DNA from: JAJKIP01 sp037200685
GTDB taxonomy: Bacteria; Bacteroidota; Bacteroidia; Chitinophagales; Chitinophagaceae
Assembly: GCA_037200685.1 (NCBI GenBank)
Contig: JBBCIG010000016.1
Location: 682,001 to 746,000, forward strand
Reading direction: 5' to 3'
DNA: 64,000 nt
Position numbers and translations under genes: made by a program. Below, one piece after another: positions 26,818 to 36,987 of this stretch. Under the pieces are notes generated by a model that did no database searches, was not told where the DNA came from, and was given only the letters and a program-made list of their open reading frames with translations. How positions within the stretch are numbered: position 1 is the stretch's first letter; each line of letters begins with the position of its first letter.

Positions 26818-28728
26818 TTATTTTCTTAAAAAAAACTGTACGACAAAGATTATCAGCATGCCCAATACCATCAACAATACATAACTGCCCACCTGCCCGC
26901 TTTGTAACAAACGCAACTGGCGGCTGCTGTAATTCAACAACCTTCCTACGCCGTTTACAATTCCATCGATAATTGATTTTTCAAAAAATGAATTGAAAAA
27001 AGCGCCCAACTTATCCAAGGGCTTTATAATAATCTTTTCATACAATTCATCTACATACCATTTATTCTCCAGCACTTTTCCAAAAGCATTCGACTCTTTG
27101 GATTGATAATTTTTATACTTAGACCAGGCGAAGCCGATGGTGATCAATATCAATACAGTTGATAGTCCCATCAACAGCCACTCCGTTGAGTGTGCCACTG
27201 GGTGTTCGTTATGATGCGGTGCGATAACGGGTGAAAGAAATTCGGTCAGTTTATCTCCACCACTCATCATTAACTCTGGTATACCTACGAAACCACCAAT
27301 AACAGACAAGACCGCTAATACAATTAAAGGAATGGTCATCGCCGCGGGGCTTTCATGCAAATGATGATGCTGTTCCCCTGTTCCGCGGAATTTACCGGTG
27401 AACGTAACAAACAGCAACCGGAACATATAAAATGCCGTCAATAACGCCGTGAATAAAGCGATAATATAAAAGACTTTATTATTTTCAAAAGCACTTAATA
27501 AAATAGCGTCTTTAGAAAAGAAGCCGCTGAATGGCGGAATACCTGCAATAGCAATACAGCCAATCAGGAAAGTAAAATAAGTAATCTTTAAATTTTTGCT
27601 TAAGCCACCCATCTTCCTGATATCCTGCTCACCGCCCATCGCATGAATAACACTACCACTTCCAAGGAATAATAATGCTTTAAAGAAAGCATGTGTCATT
27701 ACATGAAATACTGCTGCTACGTAAGCACCAGTGCCCAGGGCAAGAAACATATATCCCAACTGGCTCACCGTAGAATAAGCCAATACTTTTTTAATATCAT
27801 TTTGCTTTAATGCAATCGTTGCAGCCAGTAAAGCGGTAGCTAATCCAATAAACGCAACAATATTCATCGTTACGGGAGAAAGTGTATACAAAATGTTGCT
27901 GCGTGCAATCATATAAATACCGGCTGTCACCATCGTGGCGGCATGGATTAATGCGGATACAGGCGTCGGTCCGGCCATCGCATCAGGCAACCATGTATAT
28001 AAAGGTATCTGTGCACTTTTACCGGTAGCGCCAATGAATAACAATAATGTAATACCAGTTATATCAGTAGTAGTTAAATTTTTAGAAGCATTGGCAAATA
28101 CATCACCATAAGAAACAGTGTGCAATTTAGAAATGAGCCAGAAAATCGCAATCAGGAAAGCAAGGTCACCGATGCGGTTCATGATGAAAGCTTTGTTCGC
28201 CGCTTTATTGTATTCCGTTTTCTTAAACCAAAAACCAATTAACAGGTAAGAACAAAGGCCCACACCTTCCCAACCGATGAACATGACAACATAATTGCCA
28301 CCCATCACCAGCAACAGCATCGAAAACACAAAGAGGTTGAGATAAGCGAAATATCTTCCGAAATGCTCCGTCTTCTCTTCGTGCATATAAGAAGTAGAAT
28401 ATACATGTATGAGAAAACCTACGCCAGTGATAATTAATAGAAATATAGAAGAAAGCTGGTCAACCTGGAATGAAAAAGGAATGACGAGATTTGTTTTATC
28501 AAATAAAGAATCAACAGAAATAAAATTAAAATAGTTCGCCACATGCGTGTTGCCGCCTTTCACCTGCATAAACACCCAAATACTCATGATGAAGGAAGCG
28601 AGTATAACGCCACTGCCGATAACACCGATCAGTGTCTTTGATAAAAATTTTCTTCCCAATCCATTGATTAAAAAACCAAGCAAAGGGAAGAAAGCGATTA
28701 ACCAAACTATTTGTAAGACATTCTGCAT
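26818..28728 (-). CDS. nuoL: NADH-quinone oxidoreductase subunit L
   Basis: 636 residues. The distal antiporter-like subunit, with GWEGVGLCSYLLIGFW, GATGKSAQIPLYTWLPDAM, GPTPVSALIHAATMVTAG and VLAYSTVSQLGYM. The C-terminal long lateral helix and final anchor (VLLMVLGMLIIFVVQFF) are present. Intact. 80 bases follow nuoK. Confidence 0.96.
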   Translation of the reverse strand: MQNVLQIVWLIAFFPLLGFLINGLGRKFLSKTLIGVIGSGVILASFIMSIWVFMQVKGGNTHVANYFNFISVDSLFDKTNLVIPFSFQVDQLSSIFLLIITGVGFLIHVYSTSYMHEEKTEHFGRYFAYLNLFVFSMLLLVMGGNYVVMFIGWEGVGLCSYLLIGFWFKKTEYNKAANKAFIMNRIGDLAFLIAIFWLISKLHTVSYGDVFANASKNLTTTDITGITLLLFIGATGKSAQIPLYTWLPDAMAGPTPVSALIHAATMVTAGIYMIARSNILYTLSPVTMNIVAFIGLATALLAATIALKQNDIKKVLAYSTVSQLGYMFLALGTGAYVAAVFHVMTHAFFKALLFLGSGSVIHAMGGEQDIRKMGGLSKNLKITYFTFLIGCIAIAGIPPFSGFFSKDAILLSAFENNKVFYIIALFTALLTAFYMFRLLFVTFTGKFRGTGEQHHHLHESPAAMTIPLIVLAVLSVIGGFVGIPELMMSGGDKLTEFLSPVIAPHHNEHPVAHSTEWLLMGLSTVLILITIGFAWSKYKNYQSKESNAFGKVLENKWYVDELYEKIIIKPLDKLGAFFNSFFEKSIIDGIVNGVGRLLNYSSRQLRLLQSGQVGSYVLLMVLGMLIIFVVQFFLRK

Positions 28729-28808
28729 ATTCGAAAGTCAAAAACCAAAAGTAAAAATGCAAAACCGCAGCCTCTATTTTTACTTTTGACTTTTTAATTT
28801 TTAATTCT

Positions 28809-29174
28809 CTAATGTTTTAACCGATTCAAAAAATTCACATCCACCGAATGAATATTCCTGTACATCATCACAATGATCGCCAGGCCTACACTCACTTCCG
28901 CCGCCGCCACCACCATGATAAAGAAAACGAAAAGCTGCCCGTCGGTACCTACGATGCCCCGGTTCAATCCTTCATACATCGCATACATCGGATTTTTGGG
29001 ATTGTTAGCCGCCAGGTGATGCATTTTAGAAAACGCCACCAGCAATAAATTCACCGCATTCAGCATTAGCTCAATGCACATGAAAATAATGATCGCATTG
29101 CGGCGTGTAAGCACACCTACTATTCCAATACAAAACAGTGCGATAGATAGAAATATGTAATAATTAATCGGCAT
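28809..29174 (-). CDS. nuoK: NADH-quinone oxidoreductase subunit K
   Basis: 121 residues from the ATG at 29174 (MPINYYIFLS); the frame is open 15 codons further but that part is not NuoK-like. Three membrane helices with two buried glutamates (CIELMLNAVN, AAAEVSVGLAI) that carry protons. The loop NPKNPMYAMYEGLNRG is longer than in Escherichia coli NuoK. Confidence 0.94.
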   Translation of the reverse strand: MPINYYIFLSIALFCIGIVGVLTRRNAIIIFMCIELMLNAVNLLLVAFSKMHHLAANNPKNPMYAMYEGLNRGIVGTDGQLFVFFIMVVAAAEVSVGLAIIVMMYRNIHSVDVNFLNRLKH

Positions 29175-29221
29175 ATCAAACCACTTAATGGATCTTCGTT
29201 TATGTTGAACAGAATTCATGT

Positions 29222-29272
29222 CGTTGAAGTGTGCGACGCAACCACAGCCGATCAGGGAACTGAAGCTCGTAA
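29222..29272 (-). repeat. intergenic repeat family 1, copy J (short)
   Basis: A short copy of about 50 bases between nuoJ and nuoK. It holds the core GTGCGACGCAAC and the module CAGGGAACTGAAG, and is closest to copy I (60459-60535), sharing TTCAGTTCCCTG and the variant CGCACACTTCAACG. Confidence 0.75.
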
Positions 29273-29320
29273 CATTATTACTCCAACATTTTTAAAGAAC
29301 TTAACTATCCCGAAAGACAC

Positions 29321-29821
29321 TTAATCTTTCTTCCCCATCACCACCGAACCTACCATCGCACTTAAAAATAAAATACTGCTTATCTCAAACGGTACTACAA
29401 AAGTGCTGAATAATTCTTTTCCTAAATTTTTAATTAGACCGATACTTCCTTCATTCACTTGTGCAGATAAACCTTTCACTTCCGTGTTTCTTAATGCTGC
29501 CACCAATACCAATAATAAACAGCCGCCGGAAACAGCGCCTGCAAACCGCAGCCAACGGTTGCGTTGCGGTTCCGTGCTTTTGCTTAAGTTCATCAGCATG
29601 ATCACGAACAGGAACAATACCATGATGGCCCCTGCATACACAATGATATTTACGATGGCTAAAAATTGCGCATTCAATAATATATAATGACCGGAAATAG
29701 CAAAGAAGGTAAGAATGAGCCACAACACACTGTGCACGGGATTTTTACTGATAACCACCATCATCGCCCCGAACAAGGCTATTACTGTAAGCAACCAAAA
29801 TAATATTTGTGTAATATTCAT
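29321..29821 (-). CDS. nuoJ: NADH-quinone oxidoreductase subunit J
   Basis: 166 residues, five membrane helices. The key helix (IIVYAGAIMVLFLFVIMLMNL) with the pi-bulge near YAGAIMVLF that couples quinone reduction to proton channels is intact. 32 bases follow nuoI. Confidence 0.94.
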   Translation of the reverse strand: MNITQILFWLLTVIALFGAMMVVISKNPVHSVLWLILTFFAISGHYILLNAQFLAIVNIIVYAGAIMVLFLFVIMLMNLSKSTEPQRNRWLRFAGAVSGGCLLLVLVAALRNTEVKGLSAQVNEGSIGLIKNLGKELFSTFVVPFEISSILFLSAMVGSVVMGKKD

Positions 29822-29853
29822 TTCTCCTGCAGTTAATTATTAATTAGCCATTA

Positions 29854-30396
29854 TTAATTAATAATTTGTTTTTCGCCCCTTGCTTTTTTAAATCCTTCGG
29901 GATCCGTTTTCGGATCAGGGATCAGTAAATCTTCTTTTTTATAAATAAAGCCTTGTCTTGCATAGTTAGATGGCGCAAATGTTTGCGACAAGTAGATCGC
30001 ATCTTTGGGACACGCTTCTTCACAATACCCGCAAAAAATGCAGCGCAGCATATTGATTTCATATTTCGCCGCATACTTTTCTTCTTTGTACAAATGTTCT
30101 TCGCCCGGTTGTCTTTCCGCCGCTTCCATAGTGATCGCTTCCGCCGGGCAGGCTACTGCACATAATCCGCAAGCCGTGCAACGTTCACGTCCTTCTTCAT
30201 CACGGTTTAATATTTGCAAGCCGCGGAATACTTTAGAAAATGTTCTTTTTTCTTCGGGATATTTTATTGTAGCCTTTCTTTTAAAGAAATGGCTGATCGT
30301 AATCATCATTCCCTTTGCAATATTCCACAGGTATATCCTCTCCAGCCTTGTCATCGGCCGCCTGTCCACCTGTTTTGCTCTTTGTGTTAATTGCAT
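29854..30396 (-). CDS. nuoI: NADH-quinone oxidoreductase subunit I
   Basis: 180 residues from the ATG at 30396; two codons upstream the same frame offers a GTG. Carries two [4Fe-4S] clusters that pass electrons to quinone: CTACGLCAVACPAEAI and CIFCGYCEEACPKDAI. The N-terminal amphipathic helices sit on the membrane. Intact. Confidence 0.95.
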   Translation of the reverse strand: MQLTQRAKQVDRRPMTRLERIYLWNIAKGMMITISHFFKRKATIKYPEEKRTFSKVFRGLQILNRDEEGRERCTACGLCAVACPAEAITMEAAERQPGEEHLYKEEKYAAKYEINMLRCIFCGYCEEACPKDAIYLSQTFAPSNYARQGFIYKKEDLLIPDPKTDPEGFKKARGEKQIIN

Positions 30397-30448
30397 AATC
30401 ACTATTCCCTAAGGGAAGTATTTAAAATTTTCGCAAATATATATTATG

Positions 30449-30593
30449 TCCCCAGCTTCAGTGCTACTATCATCGTCTGTTGCGACGCTCCGTTCATCTT
30501 TCTGTTCTCTATTCAGCAATTGCGTCGCAGTTTACCATGAGCGAAGTCGAATGGTCGCACTCTTCAACGTTCTGTTCGCTACTCAGCATTTTC
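30449..30593 (+). repeat. intergenic repeat family 1, copy C (double core)
   Basis: About 145 bases between nuoH and nuoI, opposite to transcription. Two core/end units lie in tandem: TTGCGACGC to TTCAGCAA, then a TGAGCGAAGTCGAA module, GGTCGCACTCTTC and CGCTACTCAGCATTTT. Confidence 0.8.
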
Positions 30594-30635
30594 GAAAAGT
30601 TCATTGCTCATTGCCAATTGCCTATTGCGTATTGC

Positions 30636-31696
30636 CTATTTCTTCAGCCACAACACCACCGCCGCTGTCAAAATCATATTCAACAAAGCCAATGGAATCA
30701 ACGTTCTCCAACCGAGTTTCATCAATTGATCATAACGGAAACGTGGTATCGTCCAGCGAATCCACATAAATATGAAAATAAATGTCCACGCTTTGATCAT
30801 CAATACTGAAAATCCAATCAATGATAATAACCATGGTGCCAATCCCCAACTCGCTTCATTCACAAATGGTATATCATAACCACCAAAATATAATGTTGAC
30901 ATCACCACACCGCTGATGAACATATTAATGTATTCAGCAAACAAATAAAATCCCAGCTTCATAGAAGAATACTCCTGGTGATAACCAAAGTTCAGTTCAT
31001 TCTCCGCTTCGGCCATATCGAATGGCGTACGGTTACATTCCGCCAGCGCACAGATAAAAAATACAAGAAACCCGATAGGCTGGTACCATATATGCCAGTT
31101 AAAAAATCCACTACCAATCTGGTCGCTTACAATGGTGCTCATTCTCAAATCACCTACCAGCATCAGCACAGCGATCAGTGCAAGCCCCATGGGCAATTCA
31201 TAAGAAACCATTTGCGAAGCGCCACGTACCGCAGCCAGCAATGAAAATTTATTATTGGAAGCCCATCCGCCGATCATGATACCATACACACCAAGGCTTA
31301 CCACGCCAAAAACATAAAGGATACCAATATTTACATCTGCTATCTGTAAAGAAATTTCTTTGCCCCCAATGGAAAAAGATGGCCCCCAAGGTATAACAGC
31401 GCTTGAAAGTAATGCGGTGACCATCGCAAGCGCAGGCCCGAGAATAAAAAGAAATTTAGATGATAATAAAGGAATGATTTCTTCTTTGAAAAATAGTTTA
31501 CCGCCATCCGCCAAAGGTTGCAATAGTCCAAAAGGCCCGGCCCTGTTTGGCCCGATACGATCTTGTAAGAACGCCGCTACTTTTCTTTCCGCATAAGTTG
31601 CATACATCGCCGTAAACATAGAAAGGCCTATGATCACCGCGATCAGGACAAACTTTTCCAGAATAAGAAACCAATTTCAATTGTCAATAAATGCAT
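30636..31696 (-). CDS. nuoH: NADH-quinone oxidoreductase subunit H, one frameshift near the start
   Basis: Quinone-site membrane subunit of complex I with eight helices: TYAERKVAAFLQDRIGPNRAGPFGLLQPLADGGKLFFKEE is seen in order from residue 25 on, and ALAECNRTPFDMAEAENELNFG binds at the quinone channel. From an ATG at 31696 the protein reads MHLLTIEN, then WFLILEKFVLIAV once one A is restored to a run (plus-strand TTT at 31675-31677). Without it, only a GTG inside helix 1 (31637) could start. I therefore annotate across the frameshift. Confidence 0.9.
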
Positions 31697-31702
31697 TAGT
31701 AG

Positions 31703-32808
31703 TTACAATTTCCTGGTCTTTTCAAATGCCTGTTGCCGGCCGGCTATCTCACTCAGGTCAACAGATGGATCATTCACGTCGCTAACGTTATGAATATCCA
31801 TTAATAATTTTGGCTCTCTTCCTCCCATTACATTCGCAATAGTTTCCTGCGGCTTCTTGGCATCAATATAATGATTGGCTGAAATAACAGAATGACGGCT
31901 CACATGCGTCGGCCCTTCTATTACCCAGTCGCCTAATTTCTTTTTATCAAAACGGCAGGTGTTACAGATCCACCCCGGTTTACCGTCGAAGCTTTGCACT
32001 TCTCCCCATTCATCTTTACGTGATGTTACCCGCAATACTTCGTCACCGCGGTTCCATAATGTTACTTTACCGCAGCAAGTCGGGCAATCACGATGCGCAT
32101 CCACTGGCTTGGTAAACCATACCCTGTTTTTAAAGCGAAAGGTTTTATCAGTTAAAGCGCCAACAGGACAAACATCAATCATATTCCCGCTGAAATCATT
32201 ATCAATGGCCTTGGATATATAAGTAGATATCTCTGCATGATCACCACGGTCTAATATCCCGTGAACACGGCTATTGGTTAACTGATCAGCTACATACGTA
32301 CAACGATAACAAAGAATGCACCTTGTCATGTGCAATTGTATATAAGGGCCGATATTTTCTTTTTCAAACGTTCTGCGGTGAAATTCATACCGTGTGCCTT
32401 CTTTTCCATGCTCATAACCCAGGTCCTGCAAATGGCATTCACCGGCCTGGTCGCAGATCGGGCAATCCAGCGGGTGATTGATCAATAAAAATTCCACAAC
32501 ACCTGCCCTGCATCTATTACCCTGTCACTGGTAATGTTTTTCACTTCCATTCCATCCATTACCGTTGTTCTGCAGCTCGCCACCAGTTCTCGGCATTGGC
32601 CTTGGATCTTTTTCAGAACCTTTTGATACTTCTACCAACAGGTACGACATTTACCACCGCTTCCCTGCAATTTGCTGTAGAAGCACATCGCAGGCGGCGT
32701 TACATCACCACCAATCTTTCGTGCAGCCATGAGAATGGTTGTTCCCGGCTCCACATCGATGGTGATGTTGTCGATTGTTACTTTAAATAATTTTTGTTCG
32801 TCGGCCAT
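31703..32808 (-). CDS. nuoG: NADH-quinone oxidoreductase subunit G (short form), about three frameshifts
   Basis: Iron-sulfur subunit of complex I. The reading starts MADEQKLFKVTIDNITIDV (32808), with a [2Fe-2S] site (CFYSKLQGSGGKCRTC), then HPLDCPICDQAGEC, CILCYRC with CPVGAL, and a further Cys set (CPTCCGKV, CNTCRFD). The frame breaks near 32638 (TTT to TT), 32587 and 32503 (GGG to GG). After repair it is continuous, about 370 residues. It lacks the large molybdopterin-like domain; from memory, short NuoG is usual in this phylum. Confidence 0.85.
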
Positions 32809-32819
32809 TTTTTATTTCT

Positions 32820-33126
32820 CGCAGCGAACGCAAAGTAAAATGCGGCGCTGCGTTTTATAGTTTATTAGCAATTCTTTTTATTCCATCTTTAAGAAGTACA
32901 ACGTTGAATTAATCAACAATCCTAATTTCAAATCCGTCAACTTCAAGTAAGTGAGCACTTGCTTAAATGTATATCAGCCAAGGCGTCAATACTTTTATTT
33001 CAACAATCACTTATTATCCAGTATTACGTCTGCTCTAAAACCTATTTCCATTTTAATTTCCTCATGAATAAGCGGGATTCCCTTTTCATTCATATCTGCG
33101 TTCGTTGCTCCTTTGCGGCCGCTGCG
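32820..33126. repeat. imperfect 16-bp inverted repeat flanking the GxxExxY remnant
   Basis: CGCAGCGAACGCAAAG at 32820-32835 and CTTTGCGGCCGCTGCG at 33111-33126 are inverted copies, agreeing at 14 of 16 positions, and enclose the remnant gene. Confidence 0.6.
32855..33093 (-). pseudogene. remnant of a GxxExxY-family gene inside the nuo operon
   Basis: The minus strand reads, across frames, NEKGIPLIHEEIKMEIGFRAD, DVILDNK, VIVEIKVLTPLADIH, KQVLTYLKLTDLKLGLLINFNVVLLKDGIKRIANKL (listed here as pieces), which is the C-terminal two-thirds of a GxxExxY protein, a PDDEXK-nuclease-like family of unknown role frequent in Bacteroidota. The N-terminal helix-rich part with the GxxExxY motif is missing. 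At least four one-base losses in A or T runs break the rest. It lies between nuoF and nuoG, inside an imperfect inverted repeat. Confidence 0.7.
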
Positions 33127-33133
33127 TGAAACC

Positions 33134-34485
33134 TTACGCTGTCACACTTAATGCATCCGCATAATGCGCCAACCCATAATTTCTCCTCAAGCATTCTTCC
33201 GGGTTCATTACATGCCACTCAAACTCATCCCTGAAATGACGGATTGCTGCCGCTACCGGCCATGCTGCTGCATCACCTAATGGACAAATCGTATTGCCTT
33301 CTATCTTTCTTTGAATATCCCAGAGCAAATCAATATCACTGATCTTTCCTTTACCTTTATCTATATTCAATAAAATTTTTTCCATCCAACCCGTTCCTTC
33401 CCTGCACGGCGAACACTGTCCGCAACTTTCATGGCGATAGAATCTTGCTAAGGTATACGTATGTTTCACCACGCATTGATCTTCATCTAAAACAATAAAG
33501 CCTCCTGAACCCATCATCGACCCCGTAGCAAATCCACCATCAGCCAAACTTTCATACGTCATCATTCTGGGTTCACCTTTAGCTGTCTTTAATAACAGGT
33601 TTGCCGGTAAAATAGGAACCGAAGATCCGCCGGGTATACAAGCTTTTAGTTTTTTACCTTTTGCAATGCCGCCGCAATATTCATCGCTGTAAATAAATTC
33701 TTCTACGGAGATCGTCATGTCAATCTCATATACGCCTTGTTTATTAATATTACCGCAAGCCGAGATTAGTTTTGTACCGGTTGATTTACCGATACCAATC
33801 TTCGCATACTCTTCACCGCCTTCATTAATAATCGGAACAACTGCTGCGATTGTTTCCACATTATTCACTACCGTTGGACAATCCATACTCCTTTCACCGC
33901 GGGAAATGGAGGTTTGATTCTCGGGTTACCTCTTTTACCTTCTAACGATTCTATCAACGCTGTTTCTTCCCCACAGATATAAGCGCCGGCGCCACGATGA
34001 ACATATACTTCGCAGTCAAAACCGGTACCTAAAATATTTTTTCCTAAGAAGCCATTGTTCCTTGCTTCCTGAATAGCTTGTTCTAATATGTCAACGATCC
34101 ACGCATACTCACCACGTATATAGATGTAGGATACTTTACTGCCTAATGCAAAACATGAAACAATCATTCCTTCTATCAATAAATGCGGAATGAATTCCAT
34201 AAGATACCTGTCCTTAAATGTTCCGGGCTCGGATTCGTCTGCATTAACAACTAAATAACGAGGAACTCCTTCGGGCTTTGCCAAAAAACTCCACTTCATA
34301 CCCGTAGGAAATCCAGCGCCGCCACGGCCGCGAAGACCACTTTTCTTTACTTCTTCCGTCACTGCATCAGGACTCATCGTCTTCAATGCTTTCTCTACGC
34401 TACGGTAACCACCTTCGCGACGGTACACATCAAAATACCTGATGCCTTCAACATGATCTTTTTCTAATAATAATTTTCGTCCCAT
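33134..34485 (-). CDS. nuoF: NADH-quinone oxidoreductase subunit F, one frameshift
   Basis: NADH-oxidising FMN subunit, about 450 residues. N-terminal piece (34485-33868) has GLRGRGGAGFPTGMKW (NADH/FMN site) and GAGAYICGEETALIESLEG. C-terminal piece (33886-33134) has the N3 cluster ligands ESCGQCSPCREGT and CPLGD. They join as AVKGVWDCPTVVNN when one G is restored near 33884 (GGG read as GG). No other break was seen. Confidence 0.92.
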
Positions 34486-34521
34486 TTAATTATGAATCAG
34501 CCTGGTTTCTGAATTTTATTT

Positions 34522-34944
34522 CTATGGATATCTTACGCCTTGCCTGGCAAATAAAACCCATTTATCCTTTTCCTTCATCCACACTTCCAGCACCCGCAAA
34601 TGATTACTACCGGGAACCCCGTTAGTGATACTAGTAATATTAACTACAAACCGGAGGCTCGCCAGGTTTTTTCCCATATAAACATTAATACTGTCTTCTT
34701 TATAAGACTGATAGCTGATATACCCAGACTGAAAATCCTTTATAAATTCAACTTTTGGTTGCACCCATCCGTTACTATGCGCAAAGGTCATTGCTTTATC
34801 AGAATGCGACTCAATAAAGGGTATATCTTGTTTTACCATAGCCTGGTGAAATTCTTTCATCACCGCTGTAACCTTCGCTTCTTCTGTTTGTGCGTTGGCA
34901 GAAACGAAAGCAAAAAATGAAAGGACCGTTATTAATTTTTTCAT
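34522..34944 (-). CDS. secreted NTF2-like (SnoaL/DUF4440-type) protein within the nuo operon
   Basis: 140 residues. A signal peptide ending VSANAQ is followed by an NTF2-like fold: VTAVMKEFHQAMVKQDIPFIESHSDKAMTFAHSNGWV, then strands with DSINVYMGKNLASLRFVVNI and a closing Trp (KDKWVLFARQGV). It starts six bases after the nuoE stop and ends 36 bases before nuoF, so it is co-transcribed with complex I. A periplasmic protein among cytosolic Fe-S subunits is unusual. Function unknown. Confidence 0.85.
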   Translation of the reverse strand: MKKLITVLSFFAFVSANAQTEEAKVTAVMKEFHQAMVKQDIPFIESHSDKAMTFAHSNGWVQPKVEFIKDFQSGYISYQSYKEDSINVYMGKNLASLRFVVNITSITNGVPGSNHLRVLEVWMKEKDKWVLFARQGVRYP

Positions 34945-34950
34945 ATAGTT

Positions 34951-35449
34951 TTAGTTATTAGTTGCTGCATTTTTCCTGCACTCTTCTATAATCTCATCTA
35001 CTTTTTCTTTGTCAAATGTTCACGGTAAGTTTTTCCCATCTGCATCATTGGCGCATAACCGCAAGCTCCCAAACACTCTACTGTTTTCAATGTGAACATA
35101 CCGTCACCGCTGGTTTCACCTGGTTTAATGCCGAGTTTCTCATATATATATTGTATCATGTCATCACTGCCGTTGAGCATGCAAGGTCCTGTCTGGCAAA
35201 TTTCAAACATATACCGGCCAACAGGTTTTAAATTATACATGCTGTAAAACGTAGCCACTTCATATACTTCGATAGGTTCCAGGTGTAAAGAGAAGCTACA
35301 TAATCCATTACAGGTACATCCAGCCAGCCGCCAAACTCCTGCTGCGCTAAATGCAATACAGGCAGCAAAGCGCTTTTCTGTTTGCCTGCGGGATAGCGGG
35401 CAATAATTTGCTCTATTTCTTTCAACCTGTTGTCTGAAAATTGTATCAT
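34951..35449 (-). CDS. nuoE: NADH-quinone oxidoreductase subunit E, two frameshifts
   Basis: About 166 residues starting MIQFSDNRLKEIEQIIARYP (ATG 35449). The thioredoxin-like [2Fe-2S] domain has CQTGPCMLNG and CLGACGYAPMM. The frame breaks at AAA 35287-35289 (VASLLHLEPIEVYEVATFY after repair) and at AAA 35024-35026, past which the tail reads FDKEKVDEIIEECRKN to a TAA at 34951. Both breaks are one-base losses in homopolymers. Confidence 0.88.
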
Positions 35450-35550
35450 ACCCCAAACCCTTAAAGGGCTTTTAAACACTCTGATAAAAGAATGTAATTT
35501 TTATTTATCGATCATTAATTAAGAACTATCTAAAAACAAAAATACGTGGA

Positions 35551-35600
35551 CCTAAGTTCCCCTTTTAGCCCCGATAAAAATCGGGGTAGGAAGGACAGGG
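35551..35600 (+). repeat. intergenic repeat family 2, copy a (hairpin abutting nuoD stop)
   Basis: Contains AAGTTCCCCTTTTAGC, then the hairpin CCCCGAT AAAA ATCGGGG and GGACAGGG. Read on the minus strand it begins right after the nuoD TAA. Same layout as copies at 37838 and 58825. Confidence 0.75.
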
Positions 35601-36821
35601 TTATCCATCCATTTCCCCTGCAATCAAATTCAACGATGACATCACAATGATCGCATCGCTCAGCATCGCCCCTTTTGTCAATTCTTCAAACGCCTGGTAA
35701 TAAATAAAACAAGGCCTGCGGAATTGTAAACGATAGGGCGTTCTGCCACCATCGCTGATCAGGTAAAAACCTAATTCTCCATTTCCGCCTTCTACACAAG
35801 AATACACTTCACCGGCAGGCATATCAATCTCGCCCATAATAATTTTAAAATGCCAGATCAATGCTTCCATCTTGGTATAAACATCTTTCTTCTCCGGCAA
35901 ATAATATTCAGGTACATCTGCATGGTACACTTCCGCTTCCGCTCCTTTAAATTCCTGCACTTTTCGATAAGCGTCCTGTATAATCTTCAGCGATTGCCAC
36001 ATTTCCTGATTGCGGACGAGGAAGCGATCATAACAATCACCCGTTGTTCCCACAGGTATATCAATTGAAAATCTTCGTAACTGCTGTAAGGCGTGTGTAT
36101 GCGAACATCATAATCCACTCCCGCCGCACGAAGATTAGGACCAGTAAATCCATAGTTCAATGCACGATCAGCGCTGATTGGTCCCGCACCGATCGTTCTT
36201 TCCATGAATATCCTGTTGCGGGTAAAAAGATTTTCAAACTCCGTCAGTACTTTGGGATATTCTTTCAAAAATTTTTCCAATTTCTGAAAAGCGATGTCAT
36301 TAAATTTCTTTCAAAGCCACCGATGCGGCCAATATTCGTTGTCAATCTTGATCCGCAAACTTCTTCATATATCTCATAGATCAGCTCACGGTATTGCATT
36401 ACGTATAAGAAACCGGTATAGCGCCACTATCCACACCAACAATAGAATTACAAATAAGATGATCGGAAATTCTCGCCAGCTCCATAATAATGATGCGGAG
36501 ATAATCAACCCGCTTTCGGCGTTTTTACTTTCAATAATTTTTCGCAGGTAATATGCCATCCCATATTATTAATAGGAGATGAGCAATAATTCAACCTGTC
36601 TGTAAGCGGGGTAATCTGGTATAAAGGACGGCGTTCAGCTATTTTTTCAAAGCACGATGAATATAACCGATAGTTTGTTCAGCGGAAACAATGCGTTCAC
36701 CATCCAGTTCCAGGATATTTTGCATCACGCCGTGTGTAGCAGGGTGGGTTGGCCCCAGGTTCAGCGTGGTGGTCGTCTTCTCGATACTTCCTTCCGGTAA
36801 TTTTATATGTTGTTCCGACAT
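35601..36821 (-). CDS. nuoD: NADH-quinone oxidoreductase subunit D, about five frameshifts
   Basis: About 407 codons. Pieces in order: LNLGPTHPATHGVMQNILELDGE (N-terminus, 36821-36639), LYQITPLTDRLNYCSSPINN, MELARISDHLICNS, FLYVMQYRELIYEIYEEVCG, RIGGFERNF, RTIGAGPISADRALNYG and the C-terminal EVYSCVEGGNGELGFYLISDG. The 49-kDa subunit shapes the quinone pocket. Breaks at about 36645, 36510, 36418, 36303 and 36064; at least three are losses in A or T runs. Annotated as one gene. Confidence 0.85.
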
Positions 36822-36849
36822 TGCCGCTCGTGCTATTTTTATTTTTAGT

Positions 36850-36925
36850 TCCCCGGCTTCATTACTACTATCATCACCTGTTGCGTCGCACTCTTGTGCT
36901 TCCGGTAATTCTATTCAGCATTTTC
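36850..36925 (+). repeat. intergenic repeat family 1, copy D
   Basis: About 75 bases between nuoC and nuoD, opposite to transcription, with CGGCTTCATTACTACTATC, core TTGCGTCGCACTCTTG and CTATTCAGCATTTTC. Confidence 0.8.
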
Positions 36926-36987
36926 AATTATTCTCACTATTTCAAACTTCACTTGATCCTACTATTCATATGCACATTTGCAAATAT

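Noticed and set aside
31637..31696. GTG at 31637 as the nuoH start
   Set aside because: It lies inside membrane helix 1; a single restored A gives a complete N-terminus from ATG 31696.
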